Below are positions 43,261 to 54,535 of a stretch of 64,000 bases of DNA, in pieces. Origin of the DNA: Cycas panzhihuaensis (lineage: Eukaryota > Cycadophyta); assembly GCA_023213395.1 (NCBI GenBank), contig CM041465.1, forward strand, positions 26,605,741 through 26,669,740. The letters are read 5' to 3'. Position 1 is the stretch's first letter; every line of letters begins with the position of its first letter. The position numbers were made by a program, and so were the translations under genes. Below the pieces are notes generated by a model, which did not search any database, was not told the DNA's origin, and was given only the letters and a program-made list of their open reading frames with translations.

Positions 43261-43658
43261 CAAAGTTGGCCAAAACCAGACACAAGCATAGCATGGAATA
43301 TGCACTGAAATTTTACTTTGTCTAAGGTATATTTACATGCATTGCTGAAACATAAATTTTAGGCATCTAACAAACTATAACTAATTAAAATCTAACTTTA
43401 GTCTAACAAACTAGTAAACTAGCAAATGATGTCATTAATGCTAATTACTACACCCATTACAAAGTTGCCCAAAACCAGACAGAAGCATAACATGCAATAT
43501 GCACTGAAATTTTGCTTTGTCTAAGGTATAGTTACATACATTGCTCAAATCTAAAATTTTAGGCATCTAACAAACTATAACTAACTAAAATCTAATTTTA
43601 GTCTAACAAACTAGTAAACTAGCAAATGATGTCATTAATGCTAGTTACTACAACCATT
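43261..43658. repeat. Tandem duplication, 2 x 199 bp
   Basis: Units start CAAAGTTGGCC (43,261) and CAAAGTTGCCC (43,460) and stay highly similar to TGCTAATTACTACA/TGCTAGTTACTACA. Confidence 0.9.
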
Positions 43659-43724
43659 CCACTTTCTTGTGGAGTTACTACATCGTTATCATCCCATTCA
43701 TGGTGAATTATAACATAAATGCTA

Positions 43725-43805
43725 TGACATAAACATTATGACATCATCATTATGTCATCACCATGACATAGGTATGACATAAATAGTATCACATCATCAT
43801 GACAC
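43725..43805. repeat. Degenerate ATGACATCA/ATGACATAA minisatellite
   Basis: About eight imperfect copies of ATGACAT(A/C)A in both orientations within 80 bases. The TGACATCA core resembles plant bZIP sites, but chance repetition is equally possible. Confidence 0.6.
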
Positions 43806-46210
43806 AAACTAAATGATGTGATAATTATTTTTAACATAATTACCCTAGTGATGTTTAGACATGAAGCGTGGGTGTTGACATAACTTTGTCTAATTCTTTG
43901 GTCATTTGGTTCCTTTTTGAGCTCCCAATAATAATCACTCCTTTCTTCTTCAGAAATGACCCAGATATAGTGTGGCATTTGTCCCATAAAACTGCCCAAA
44001 CTACTCTGGTTTTTTGCCCTAAAATTTCTCAAAATCATCTAGAAATATCATGGAATGTTTCCCAATGAATTGCCCAAAGGCATCCCTCAAACTCCCCTAA
44101 AAATTTGTTTGAAAATGGCCCTTTCTTTTGTTTCTTTTAAAAAGAGAACTTCCCTAAAACAAATCTTAAAGCACCCCTTGCATCATGGCTTCAAATTTGA
44201 TCTCCTATCTCCAAAGCGAACTCTCACAACCTAACATCCAAGTTGTTTTCAAACAAAGGCTTAGTGGTTATTTACAACAGAACCTCCATTACATACACTT
44301 CTACTAGAAGCTTCAGCACAAATCCAAGGATGATTGTAGCTTCTTGTACAAACCAGAACACAGATCTCAAGTTCATCATGCTCACCAATCTCCACAAGAT
44401 GATCATCACAACATCAGAGATTGTGATACCTCATTAATGGTCATATCCCCACACACACCCTCATACACCATAGTCCATAAGTGCTTAACATGGGTCATGA
44501 TCCTTATCAATTGTGGTTGATGTAAAATTAGGACTTTTAACACCCAATTTTAGGACCTAGGGTCATAACATGCACCAATAACAGAGAGACTCAATCAGCC
44601 AGACCTTTGTGTGCCTTGCTTTTATTGCATTTTGTGGATGGTCCATTGTTGGAGGAAGCAAGAATGCTCAATCAGTTCCAAATTCCTTAATATAATTTGC
44701 AACATTCATTTTAGCAAATCATTCTTAATGGGGTCAACAAGAACTTCAATATCCCTTATGTTCCAGAATCAAGAAGCATGTAAGATTTTCATTTGTAATT
44801 CTGCGATGGATTTAGGGCAAAGAGAGCAAAAGTTTGAAGTTAGCATGAAAATTTGTCCTGATTTTTAAATTATTTGCTAATGATCTGAATTAGGGCTAGC
44901 AATTGGAATTATGCTTCTGAATTGTGTATTGAGGTCTGGTCAATGGAAATGCTCAAAATATTGTATTGTTCACCCTTAATGTGTCTTGACAGGCAATTCA
45001 GCAGCCAATCAGATATTAGTTAGGGTGTGTGTGAAGTATTTAATATGTTGACTTCACGAGGAGGTTCGGTCAGACTAGTTGGCTTAACCCACCATGAGTT
45101 AAGGTTTGCAAAACCTCATTTTGTCGAAAGATTAGCATAGGTAGACATTAACACTCTAGAGAGAAGGCAGCACAGACTCATTTCATCTATTGGCAATGCA
45201 CCTTTCTCTGGAGATGGTCCATCTCAAACATGACACTTGGAGCTTTCTCAATTGGAATTGGAATAGGGCACAAGTTAGAACTATCAAAGAGTTTTATTGG
45301 AGATGTTCTTTGTAATTATCTAGCCAGCAGAGTGTATTTGCATAGTGGATCTCTTCACATTCTGGCCCTAGTGTTGAAGAGCTTGTGGAAAGTCTAGTTC
45401 TCAAATATTTTTGTGGAGTTTATCATTGTTAAGACTATTGCTTTCTATCTTTTGTTACAATTATTATACTTGTTGTGTTGATCTCTATAGCAGCTACTAG
45501 GACCCTGATGGATTAGTCTAAGATATTATAGAGTTTGGTTAATGTGATGAAGCCATTGTTCTTCTCAAGTTGTCTGAAGGTTAAACTTGGCTTAAGGGCA
45601 AATGACAATTACGTTTCTTCACATTCAGGTGAAAACAGAGGGAATGAAAATGAATTCAGGTTTGCTAAAGCCCAAACCAGAGATATCACATTAACTCCAG
45701 TTAGTGAGATCATGTTGAGCACAGCCATTAAAATGTACGCAAGTGCTCTGAAACTGAACCCTATTTTGAAGCACCCAGTACAAGCATGAAATACCACTCT
45801 ACACTGCATAGCTCATGTTTATTCAGAAGCATTTTTTCATGCTTTCAAATGAAGCTTTTAATTTTTAACCTGATCCCAATATTTTACAGGTGCTGGTTTA
45901 GCCATTTGTTAACCAAATCCAAATTAATTCTAATATTATAAAATCATGTTATGTGACAAGATGATTAACAGCATTAAAGACACTGAAGGATTGATGAGTT
46001 TCACCAGAAGTCATAAGAAAATACAAGATGTTCTATTTACAGATAGGCTTTAATAGGAGCAATTGCCAGCTTTTGATCTGTCATTATATATGAACATTTT
46101 GCAGCTAAAATCTGTAGCAAGTATGAAAAACGTTATCACCAAAAAAATGGGCATAAATCTCTCTTACTAACAAACAATCTTAGCCCTTTTCAGATTAAAG
46201 AGGTTTGTCT
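43806..46210. other. Unassigned DNA downstream of the WD40 gene
   Basis: No domain was recognised. An 84-codon frame at 45,535-45,789 (+) has no familiar motif and may be chance. No LTR pairing was found. Confidence 0.5.
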
Positions 46211-46891
46211 TTACCTGGCAAACATGGTGATTGATCCATCAGGCTCAGATGTGTAAATTTCAGTGCTTGTCTGTGTATTCCATTTAACTCCAGTGCATGG
46301 TCCAACTGAAGGCAACGGTGTCAAGGGCCACAGAAGAGATGAAATAGCACTTGTGCTGGTACTTGATTTTGATGATAATGTTCTTAATGATGCATCAACA
46401 TCCATGGAATTGCTATTTGCAACCTGCAAGCAAAAGAGTCCACCTCGAGTGGTGAAGGCTATCATGTTACTCGATGGAAGACAAGCCATGTTGAGGATTG
46501 CCTTCTCATCAGGTATAGCTGACATGAATGGTGAAGGGCCACAGCGAATATCCCATAGCATGATGGTTCCATCTATACTGCTACTGCATATCATTGTTCC
46601 ATCCAATGTTTCTATACCTGTGACATGTTTTTTGTGTAGGTATTGTTTAACAGGGTTGCTGGGCTTTGCTTTCATATCCCACAAACGAATAGACCCATCA
46701 GCAGCACCAGTAAAGAGGGCACAAACGAAGGAACTCTGGTGCATGCATGAAACTGGAGAATCATGGGCTTGCCACAGTGCCTTTGGAGGAACCTCTGCCA
46801 ATGGATTTGCAGACGCGGATGAAAGGTCATAGACAAATGCATTCCTACCAAATGCTGCAGCTACAGACCTACTTAAAGCCCCACCAATTGG
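46211..46891 (-). CDS. WD40 gene exon 4 (last recognised)
   Basis: 226 codons plus stop; acceptor TTTGCAG|CCAATT. It contains the two clearest WD blades. A Ser/Thr-rich insert (S-K-S-S-T-S-T-S-A-I-S) precedes the last blade. Confidence 0.85.
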   Translation of the reverse strand, partial: PIGGALSRSVAAAFGRNAFVYDLSSASANPLAEVPPKALWQAHDSPVSCMHQSSFVCALFTGAADGSIRLWDMKAKPSNPVKQYLHKKHVTGIETLDGTMICSSSIDGTIMLWDIRCGPSPFMSAIPDEKAILNMACLPSSNMIAFTTRGGLFCLQVANSNSMDVDASLRTLSSKSSTSTSAISSLLWPLTPLPSVGPCTGVKWNTQTSTEIYTSEPDGSITMFAR

Positions 46892-49025
46892 CTGCAAAGA
46901 TACCAAGTGCATCATTCGAACTCCATATATACCTCATCTTCTAGATACAAATGTATCTTCACAAGGGATACGTATCATGCCCTATGTGCAATCATCCCAT
47001 TAAAAATGTAACAAAATGTTTAGTCTGAAAGCCATTAAAAGATATTGAATTAAAGTTTGAATGAAAATTTGTGATGGCTTCAAGGGGGGGGCGGGGGAGG
47101 GAATACTCATACCTGATACTTAAAGAACACTGGTCCACCAAGGCTATGCACTGTAATGCAAAGGGCTTTGTCCTGCGGATGGGGACAGAAAGCACGAAGG
47201 ATTTTGGCATCCATATCCACATTCATATCTTCCATCACAAATTCAGTTGGTTGAGAATTCTTCAACTGAAGAAAACGAAATTTAACAAATTAACACTAGA
47301 CAACAAAATGTTTTGCAGATATCAAATGCTAAGACAGCAAATATTGTGACTCAATTTCCACTGATGCAAACATACAATACCAAGATTATTTGAGGAATTC
47401 ATATTTCCCATTGGCAAAAGCATTTTTGACTTGAAAGCTCACTGGATCCGTAAGAAAAAGTAAGCATACGAACACCTGGAGGGAGGGTTCTGATACACCG
47501 CTTCTTGATGTGCACTGCCATAGATTCAACAGTTTCTCAGATGAGCTTATAAGCCATCCTGAATCATTATCAGTCCCATCTATTTCTTCGAAAGAGGGCA
47601 CATAGCACATTCCAGTTATGCCGTTTTTGTTGTGCTTGGCCCTAGCTATCGTCAGCCGTCTTCTCCATGCACTTAACTGCTCTGGCACTCGCACCAAACC
47701 ACATACACCTGAGCAGCTCTCTTCCTTTCAAAGCCCAGTAGAGCACGGTGAGTCTTTCACAATCCTGACACCTAAACCCATAGCCAAAGTGCTTCTTCTG
47801 TTCTAAATGCCACCAAAACAGGGGTTGCAAATAAGAAACCTAAAAAGAGAAAAAAGCGCTCTTTGTTTGGTTCAGACATTTTCAGATGGAAAAAGGAATA
47901 GAAAAGCATGGGTAATCTCCACTCCTTAAAGCAGCCTGTTACGAATCACATTCTACGTACGTTTAAAAAGTTAAATTAAATTTGAAGAAAACATGAGGCA
48001 ATGAAAGTTTGTCATATCGATCGAGAATGAAGCGTTAAAAAACAAAAAAAAAAAAAAAAAAAAAAAAAAAGCAACCATGAGAAAATAACAGTATTTTATT
48101 ATTGTTTGAAATAATTATATTCAACCCGAACACGGCCAGAAAGGCAAACACAAAAGAATGACATATTCCCGATTGAAAATTGTAAAAAGCCAAGATGGAA
48201 GGGAAGCGGTCAGTAACCAGAGACCACAAGGAAATGGTAGATAAAATTATTCATAAATAAGAGTGTTCGAGGTAAACCATAAGCGGTTCAATGGAGCAAA
48301 AATAAAACAAAAATCAAATAAACGGGAAGGAATGCGACTTTTGTTTTTTTCTGCCCTTGGAAACAAGTAAATGGACCATGGATTGTGAAACAGATTTTCC
48401 TTTTCCGTTTTTTTTGGGTTTTTTATGACACACCCACACCAATGCAACATAGTTCTCCCAAGGACCCCAATGTTTACCTCACCTGATCCCAAGATCCCCT
48501 CTCAGCCCTTGGAATCGCCTGCAGTTCCTCGGGAGACTTATTCTCGCTTTCTCTTGAAGTCGGAGCGATCCTCCCTGCACTGATTTCTTGCTCTGCTTGC
48601 GTATTGACCTGGTCGTTGCTATGAGGCATAGAAGCAGTCTGTTGAAGAGGACCCAGCCCTTGGCTAATTGAAGATGGCAAATTTTCAATGGAGCAAGGGC
48701 CTGACCTTGGAGTGGAAGGTTGAGAGGATGTTTTGGGTGTTCCAATGGGAGAAGCAATGGCTATGGTTCTGGAGATACTTGAAGAACAATTATGGGCATG
48801 CATTAATCCTATTTTCTGCTTCAAAGTAGCCATAGGTGGCGCAGCAGATGGAGATTGATGGGTCTGTGGGGTAAAGAGATGAGAGGGACGCAGAGTTGTG
48901 TGTTTCACCGCAGATTGTAGTAGAGCAACTGTTTGAGACAATTCATGGCTGTCTAGCTCTATGATTGCACGGGAACGATTATTGAGACTAACCTCTGCTT
49001 CTTCAGGAATCTGTACAAAACCCAT
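46211..49025 (-). CDS. WD40-repeat protein gene, four exons, about 541 codons
   Basis: Exons on the reverse strand: 49,025-48,483, 47,724-47,476, 47,265-47,113 and 46,891-46,211. All junctions are CAG|GT donors and AG acceptors, and all are phase 0. The first ~180 residues (M-G-F-V-Q-I-P-E-E-A) contain a short helix-like segment (E-L-S-Q-T-V-A-L-L-Q-S-A-V-K) and a Ser/Pro/Gln-rich low-complexity stretch. Residues from about 200 onward carry beta-propeller repeats: L-I-S-S-S-E-K-L-L-N-L-W-Q, D-G-S-I-R-L-W-D-M-K, D-G-T-I-M-L-W-D-I-R and a final D-G-S-I-T-M-F. WD40 propellers are scaffolds; the partner is unknown. The final TAA lies within an AG|GTAAAG donor-like sequence, so a further small exon downstream cannot be excluded. 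I do not recognise the exact family. Confidence 0.85.
47113..47265 (-). CDS. WD40 gene exon 3
   Basis: 51 codons from TTCTTCAG|TTGAAG to TATCAG|GTATGA. It includes M-D-A-K-I-L-R-A-F-C-P-H-P and V-H-S-L-G-G-P-V-F-F. Confidence 0.82.
47476..47724 (-). CDS. WD40 gene exon 2
   Basis: 83 codons. Acceptor TGAAAG|GAAGAG follows a stop in this frame, which fixes the start. It holds V-R-V-P-E-Q-L-S-A-W-R-R-R, N-G-I-T-G-M-C-Y-V-P and a WD-like blade ending L-N-L-W-Q. Donor CAG|GTGTTC. Confidence 0.8.
48044..48070. repeat. (A)27 run in WD40 intron 1
   Basis: Twenty-seven A on the + strand, T27 in the sense of the gene, within the 758-bp first intron. Confidence 0.95.
48483..49025 (-). CDS. WD40 gene exon 1
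   Basis: 181 codons, starting at an ATG and ending ...S-W-D-Q before GTGAGG. Read-through would stop within three codons, which supports the donor. Low-complexity N-terminal region. Confidence 0.82.
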
Positions 49026-49838
49026 CTTCTCTTATTGCTGCAGTGGCTACTTCCTGCACCGTTTGTCACCCATTTGTATTCCCCAAAACTTACTCAAAGA
49101 CTTAAGTTCTATTCACCCGGCCACCCACGATCTCCGTTAACCCAATTCTGCTGAACATTAAATTTCACAGGCACCCGTGAGTGTATCGCTTTCCAGAAGA
49201 ATCCCCAAACTCTGCTTAAACTGATTTGCAAGGCTCGTTATGTTCTATTATTACCGGTAAATATTCGGTCTCACATTGCCACATCGCTCCCTCTCTCACC
49301 ATATGACTAGGCGTAACCCTGGCGTATAACACCAAAATCAAACAAAACTGTCCAATCTCCGTGAAATTTAATAAAATGCGGTCTACTCGAGGCTCAATAT
49401 TAGCCTTTGCTAACAATGTTTAAGAGATACATACACACAAGTAAGTGGAACATGGCTATCGTGTGAAGTAAACGTAAGGGGGGCGTCAAATTGAATTTAA
49501 TAGCCGCAATGCACGATAGAAAGTGTTGAGCAACATGTTTGTTGGTTTTATGATTTCTTTTTACTAGAATAAGAATGGGACTTTATCCTAAGTAGAATAA
49601 TTTATATAATTATTGTTTAGATTTGATTATGTGTAAAATTGGATTAGTATATGTGAAATCTATCAAGAAATGTTTTGAATTGTCTACTTTAAAAATACTA
49701 TGTTAAATTAGGTATGTTGGTTGTTTGTGTTCATTGAATAATGATTGTTTATTTGTAATGGTTTATATACTTCATTCTTGATTTGGAACTTGGTATGAAT
49801 GCCCTTTATAAATGATATATTTTCATATAAAATAAAAG
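49026..49838. other. Upstream region of the WD40 gene
   Basis: The first ~450 bases presumably hold the 5' untranslated region and promoter. They are less AT-rich than the surroundings. No confident TATA box was chosen. Beyond about 49,480 the DNA becomes strongly AT-rich with no recognised feature. Confidence 0.45.
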
Positions 49839-51235
49839 TTTTTTTTTTAAGGTAAAAATAGATATCATTAAATTATAAATTCAAGATAATACAAAATAAT
49901 AAATAACTTAAGGGTCAAGTAGACGTACTTACTAAATCTTTTACATGTAATGGGTTCAAAATAGTTATGTCAGAATAAAAAAATTTCTTAAATTTTTTGT
50001 GAAAAAAAGTAAAGTAAGCATTGTGAGATAGTCATATAAAAATTTCCTTCCTTATATACTCAAAAGTTTGATTAAAAAATAATACTACTTTTTGAAAGTA
50101 AGTTGTGGTATAAATTTTTCAAATTTTATGTAGAATAGTCTTAAGAATAAGAAGTTAAAAATCTATCAAGTGCCAGTGAGTCACCAACCAATTGTATGTC
50201 ATTGCCCAATTCCCCTTAATTAACCAAGAATGAAGAAGCAAGTGACCATTACAAATTTTAGTGAAACCTTGATCTAGATTAAAAATCTGAAAGGCAGTAT
50301 ACTAGATGACCTGGATTGGAGGACATTGCCACCAAATATGATCAAAGTTGTCAGTCTAAGCACCACAAACTAGGCAATAAAATTGGCAATTTACATTTCA
50401 TTAGTCCCACGTGTCCTTGAAAATAAAAGCTTTATGTAGAATCCTCTAATAAAGCACATTATGTTTAGGTTGTGCTTGTTTCTATCATATCCACCCCCAT
50501 TCAGTTTGAGATTGGATATGTCAATATTGTTGATTATGTAACATGTAATAGAATTATGTGGGCTCAAAAACTTGACCCCTAGAAAGGAACCTAAGACCTT
50601 CCTCCTATCTCTAATTCCTTAGAGGCGGTAAAAGGGTCTATTTGCCACATAAAAATATAGAGTCTATCAACCAATTGAAGGAGTAGATGTTCAAAGTAAG
50701 AGTTAAGCTCTATGAGGAGTTCAATAAAATTCTTCTAACAAAGCTGGTCGAAATTATGGAACTGAGACACAGTGTGACAATTGTGAGAGCTAAAGAACTG
50801 AGCTAAGAGAACGAACTCCTCTTTACTGACTAGTAGGGGAAACCCTTAAGGCAATTACTTATCGGTCCAAAAGTTAACTTGAAGGCTTGTTGATCCTGGA
50901 GAATAAATAGTATTGTAATGGACATTGTCCCAAGCTCCTACCATTTGATTCTAGATAATAGAGTCTTTATTAAGATCATTTGGAGCAACTAATTGTTATT
51001 TTGCAGAAAACATAAAATAGCACTTTCTTTTGATAATGCGGGTCCATTCATCATTCTCTTTATTCCAAAGGTCCCACAAATGTTTAACTCCTCTTACCTT
51101 TGCCATGATAAAAAGGTCTTTGAGATCGAATCCACCTTGACTCTTGTGATCTGAAACCATGCTCCATTTCACAAGGTAGAAAGCCTTCTTTTCAACTAAC
51201 CACAATTTCTAAAAGTAATTAACTATTGAAAGACT
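49839..51235 (-). mobile_element. 5'-truncated LINE (non-LTR retrotransposon) fragment
   Basis: The reverse strand encodes the end of a LINE RT and its zinc-finger region. At 51,205-50,996: W-S-M-V-S-D-H-K-S-Q-G-G-F-D-L-K-D-L, then L-W-D-L-W-N-K-E-N-D-E-W. Decayed N-F-W-T-D-K-x-L-P follows near 50,870, then C-L-V-C-G ... N-F-D-H-I-W-W-Q-C-P near 50,390-50,300. A short A10 tail (T-run at 49,839-49,848) may mark its 3' end. It has many stops. Confidence 0.6.
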
Positions 51236-51319
51236 TTAGTTTGTGTTTGTATAAAGTAACTAAAATGGTATCTAAATATACAAAGATAGATAAATAGATA
51301 TTGTAATAATGTATGTATA

Positions 51320-53540
51320 TGCAGGATGCGAGCTAGGTGTCAAGCCAACCAGAGGCAAAGACTACTATACGCCAAGATCATTCATAAGGGGACTCAAACA
51401 CTGGATATATCATGGGAAACTCTTGAGAGAGAAAACCCACCAACACAATGTTTTAACATATCAAAAATAAAATAACATAGAGTATTCCAAAGGTGAGATG
51501 GAGCACGAGAAGAGTGTTGAGATTACATTGATCTTAAGTTGATGATAAGAATAACAATGAGGTATAAATATATATACCTCGAAATGGTACCATGTAAGGT
51601 TATGCCTCTTCATCATGTCTTTTCGCTAATGGACATGTCCTTTCATCACACCTGCATATACTAATTAACTTTAATGAAGCATTAAGTTATAGTTAACATA
51701 AATTAACTATCGCTAAATCTCCCCTTAATTCGAATAGGGGATGAAGCAAAAATAAATGCTCTATTAATTAGGAGATCTGTCCTTATGGATTGATCCCCCC
51801 TCAAGGATGATCTTTGCTAAGTGTTGACTAATGACATTCATCCAACAATTTCGTGAATCGATTCGCAACCTGGTTAGTGGTCGAAGAAGATTCCACTTAA
51901 AGCTTACTTTAATCAAATACTTGTCAAACAATCGACTAGTATCTCGCTTTTAATATTGATACTTGATCTTTTAGGTACTCTTCCCCCAAATTAGAAGCTT
52001 CTTCCATAGGTCATAATATTCCATCAATCGAAGACGAGTCCAAATCAAACACAGGGTATGTACCATTAGTGCAATTCAATTGACACGATTGTTTATCCTG
52101 TCCTTTCTTAATGACCTCAAAGGTTTGTGTCTAATATAATCTCCTCAAGTCTATATTAAGAAATGTAGATTGAATATTATTTTGATATGACTCTCTACTA
52201 AGTGTAGCTGTTATATTTGACCTATTTGTTGGCTTCTGATCAAAGGGTGCAATCGTCATCTTAAGGTCAATTAGTATAGAAGGGATATTTCTATGTAAAG
52301 AGTTTTTTTCCTTTTGCATAGTTACTTTTCGGGAAGGATTCATTTGCCATAATGAATTAGGAATGTAGGAGTGAATGACTTCCATCATTTGAAGTCAACT
52401 AGTAGTTCAAGTTTCAATCAACCTTTCTGTTACATCCTTAGTTACGACCAATAATGACTTAGAGAAGGTTGTCATCTTCTCAATGAGTAACTGATGTTTT
52501 TTATTACCTTTTACTTCATCTTCCTCTTAGAGCTCAACCTTTTCAGGATTAGGAGATGTTGTGAAAGGGGGGTAACAAACATTTGTTAACAGAGACTTAC
52601 TAAATTGGTATGTCGATGCTTCATTGATTTTTATATCCTAACAATGAAGAAACTTCTGCATCATCGAATCCCAAAGTCTATGATTATTTCCATAGTATCC
52701 CACAAAAGCACTTTTGCAACTATGGTCAGATTCTTTCATTTATTTGTCAGAGATTAGTTCATTTTCAATGCACCCTAAGATTTTTTCAATGGAAGGCTTC
52801 TGATAGGTCTATCTTTCTTATGGCATCACACTTTGAATTATAGAGGTTGGAATCCAATTCATAATGTGAACAATAGTTCTCACAGCTTTTGTCCTAAAGT
52901 TGAATAGGATATATTGCATTTGCACCTTACACAATGCCATGTTGATCAAGGTATCAAGTTTTTGTGTGGCAACTCCATCATGTGGAATTAACTCAATACC
53001 ATGATTAGAACAAAACTTACAAATGTGATTATCATTAGCTTTTCCACAATTACTCTTTAATAAATTTATTTAATTTCACATATTTTTTCATCTATCAATT
53101 TATCTTTCACTTTTAACTCATCTTTAGGAGAGTATACCCAAGTATCTTGAGTAGAACGAAGATTTTGATTTATTCTAGGCGTATAATACACCTTCTCGAG
53201 ATAACCACCTTTTATTATAGTTGTTTCAGCATTTTTTATTAGTACCACATCAACATTATTAAGTATGATGTCTATCTAGCTATGATCTTGGTTCAACATA
53301 TGAAAACTCTACTTTTAGAAGAGATATGGTGTGTGCTTAAGTTAGTTGATACTTGCACACAAAATACTATAATTTTCTCCTTTCCATTGGTCTACCTAAA
53401 ATTCTTTTTCCTTATCTAATAGTCCTTTTCTCTGTGGCCCATCTTTTTGCAGTAAGTACATGAAGTCACATAAATGTTCAACCCTATCTTTATCCTCATT
53501 CTTCTGAATAATCTAGGCCATATTTATAGTTTTTTTAAAA
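51320..53540 (-). mobile_element. CoG: decayed Ty1/copia remnant, reverse strand
   Basis: On the reverse strand, a zinc knuckle with its last Cys lost (C-T-Y-C-K-K-M-G-H-R-E-K-D-Y, near 53,470) precedes integrase sequence at 53,000-52,650. That sequence reads F-C-S-N-H-G-I-E, N-M-A-L-C-K-V-Q-M, then F-V-G-Y-Y-G-N-N-H-R-L-W-D-S, matching copia core and C-terminus. A terminal V-A-N-R-F-T-K-L-L lies near 51,870, and a purine tract AATTAAGGGGAGA at about 51,725-51,740 may precede a 3' LTR running down to ~51,320. RT is largely missing. Confidence 0.6.
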
Positions 53541-53800
53541 ATTTCCCATTTATTATTATTTGTAAATTTTGTAAAAAAATCACAAAATATGGCAAAATAA
53601 CATGCATATAGATTTAGAAAAATCATCATTTTAGTGGTAAGTTGATCTACCTTTTAGCTCATTGTGGCTTTTGTATCAAAACTTCCAAAATCATATTTGG
53701 AAACATTGTACTAAAGTAAGGGAAACCTTGGATCAAAAGCAACATCCAGTTCTCCTGCTAAATCTAGCATGCTTTTCTATTTGCACACATAGCATAAAGT

Positions 53801-53884
53801 ATCACAAAAGCAGCAACAACAATAAAGCATCACAAAAGCAACAGCAACAACAAAGCATCACAAAAGAAGTAACAACAACAAAGT
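53801..53884. repeat. Minisatellite, 3 x 28 bp
   Basis: Units ATCACAAAAGCAGCAACAAC.. start at 53,801, 53,829 and 53,857, with a few substitutions each. Confidence 0.9.
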
Positions 53885-54535
53885 AAGCACGAAAAGCAAA
53901 CAAGCACATTTGGCAAGTTTCTATTTCAGTTTTCAATTATACGTAAACATCTTACATTATTCCTAAAAGGAATCTCATCTCTATGATCTATATTGCCAGT
54001 TCTTGACTTGTACGCATACTCGCCTTAGTTGAAATAGACCAAGGTTGGCCGAAGTCCAGGCCCTAAGGGAGGTATGAGTTTTATACTAGGTCTAGTCTTA
54101 ACCGGAATAGTGGGGTTAACCATACTTATAGCCTCAAATAATGGATAATCCTGATAACCACCCAGGAAAACTGAAAACCTTAATGTAAGATTAAAATTAA
54201 CCCGGTCCAATATCCATCATAGCCGTGGGATACGTAGTACCGTTTGACTCTTTGAAGGAGGTATATAGCTGCTCATTGGTGAACTGGGTGAGGATCGAGT
54301 ACTGGCTCCACTGTGACTGGGCTTTCATCACTAAGTGCAGTGGTGATTATCACGGGTGAAGGCCCTAATCGTATACTAGAAGCCTTAGGCATCGAAACCT
54401 CACATACATTTGGACATAAGTGAGAGGTTAGTGGCATGACACATCACCACTCTTTGCCAACTCTACATTAAGCCTCATTCTTATATCATTACTTATATTC
54501 ATTTTTTTATATAATTATTGAAAAATAGTTAATCA
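53885..54535. other. Unassigned sequence upstream of CoF gag
   Basis: The expected CoF 5' LTR is absent: nothing here matches 59,602-59,905. The part 54,000-54,420 is richer in G and C than its flanks and has no coding frame; its origin is unknown. Confidence 0.5.

Larger units (their letters stand above)
43226..44580 (-). repeat. Candidate CoC 5' LTR (limits uncertain)
   Basis: It begins next to the primer site. It contains a 199-bp tandem duplication and an ATGACAT-rich block. No partner LTR is available in the window, so the outer edge is a guess. Confidence 0.35.

Noticed and set aside
45535-45789. 84-codon + strand frame downstream of the WD40 gene
   Set aside because: No recognisable motif, no splice or regulatory support, and no neighbour of the same strand; kept only as a note in the unassigned region.
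47642-47830. Alternative frame upstream of WD40 exon 2
   Set aside because: It ends in a stop before the WD40 sequence and does not join exon 1 in phase, whereas the acceptor at 47,724 does.
51320-53540. Endogenous pararetrovirus, suggested by the Cys/His knuckle and unusual frames
   Set aside because: Integrase core and C-terminal motifs of copia type are readable, which pararetroviruses lack; the copia interpretation is better.
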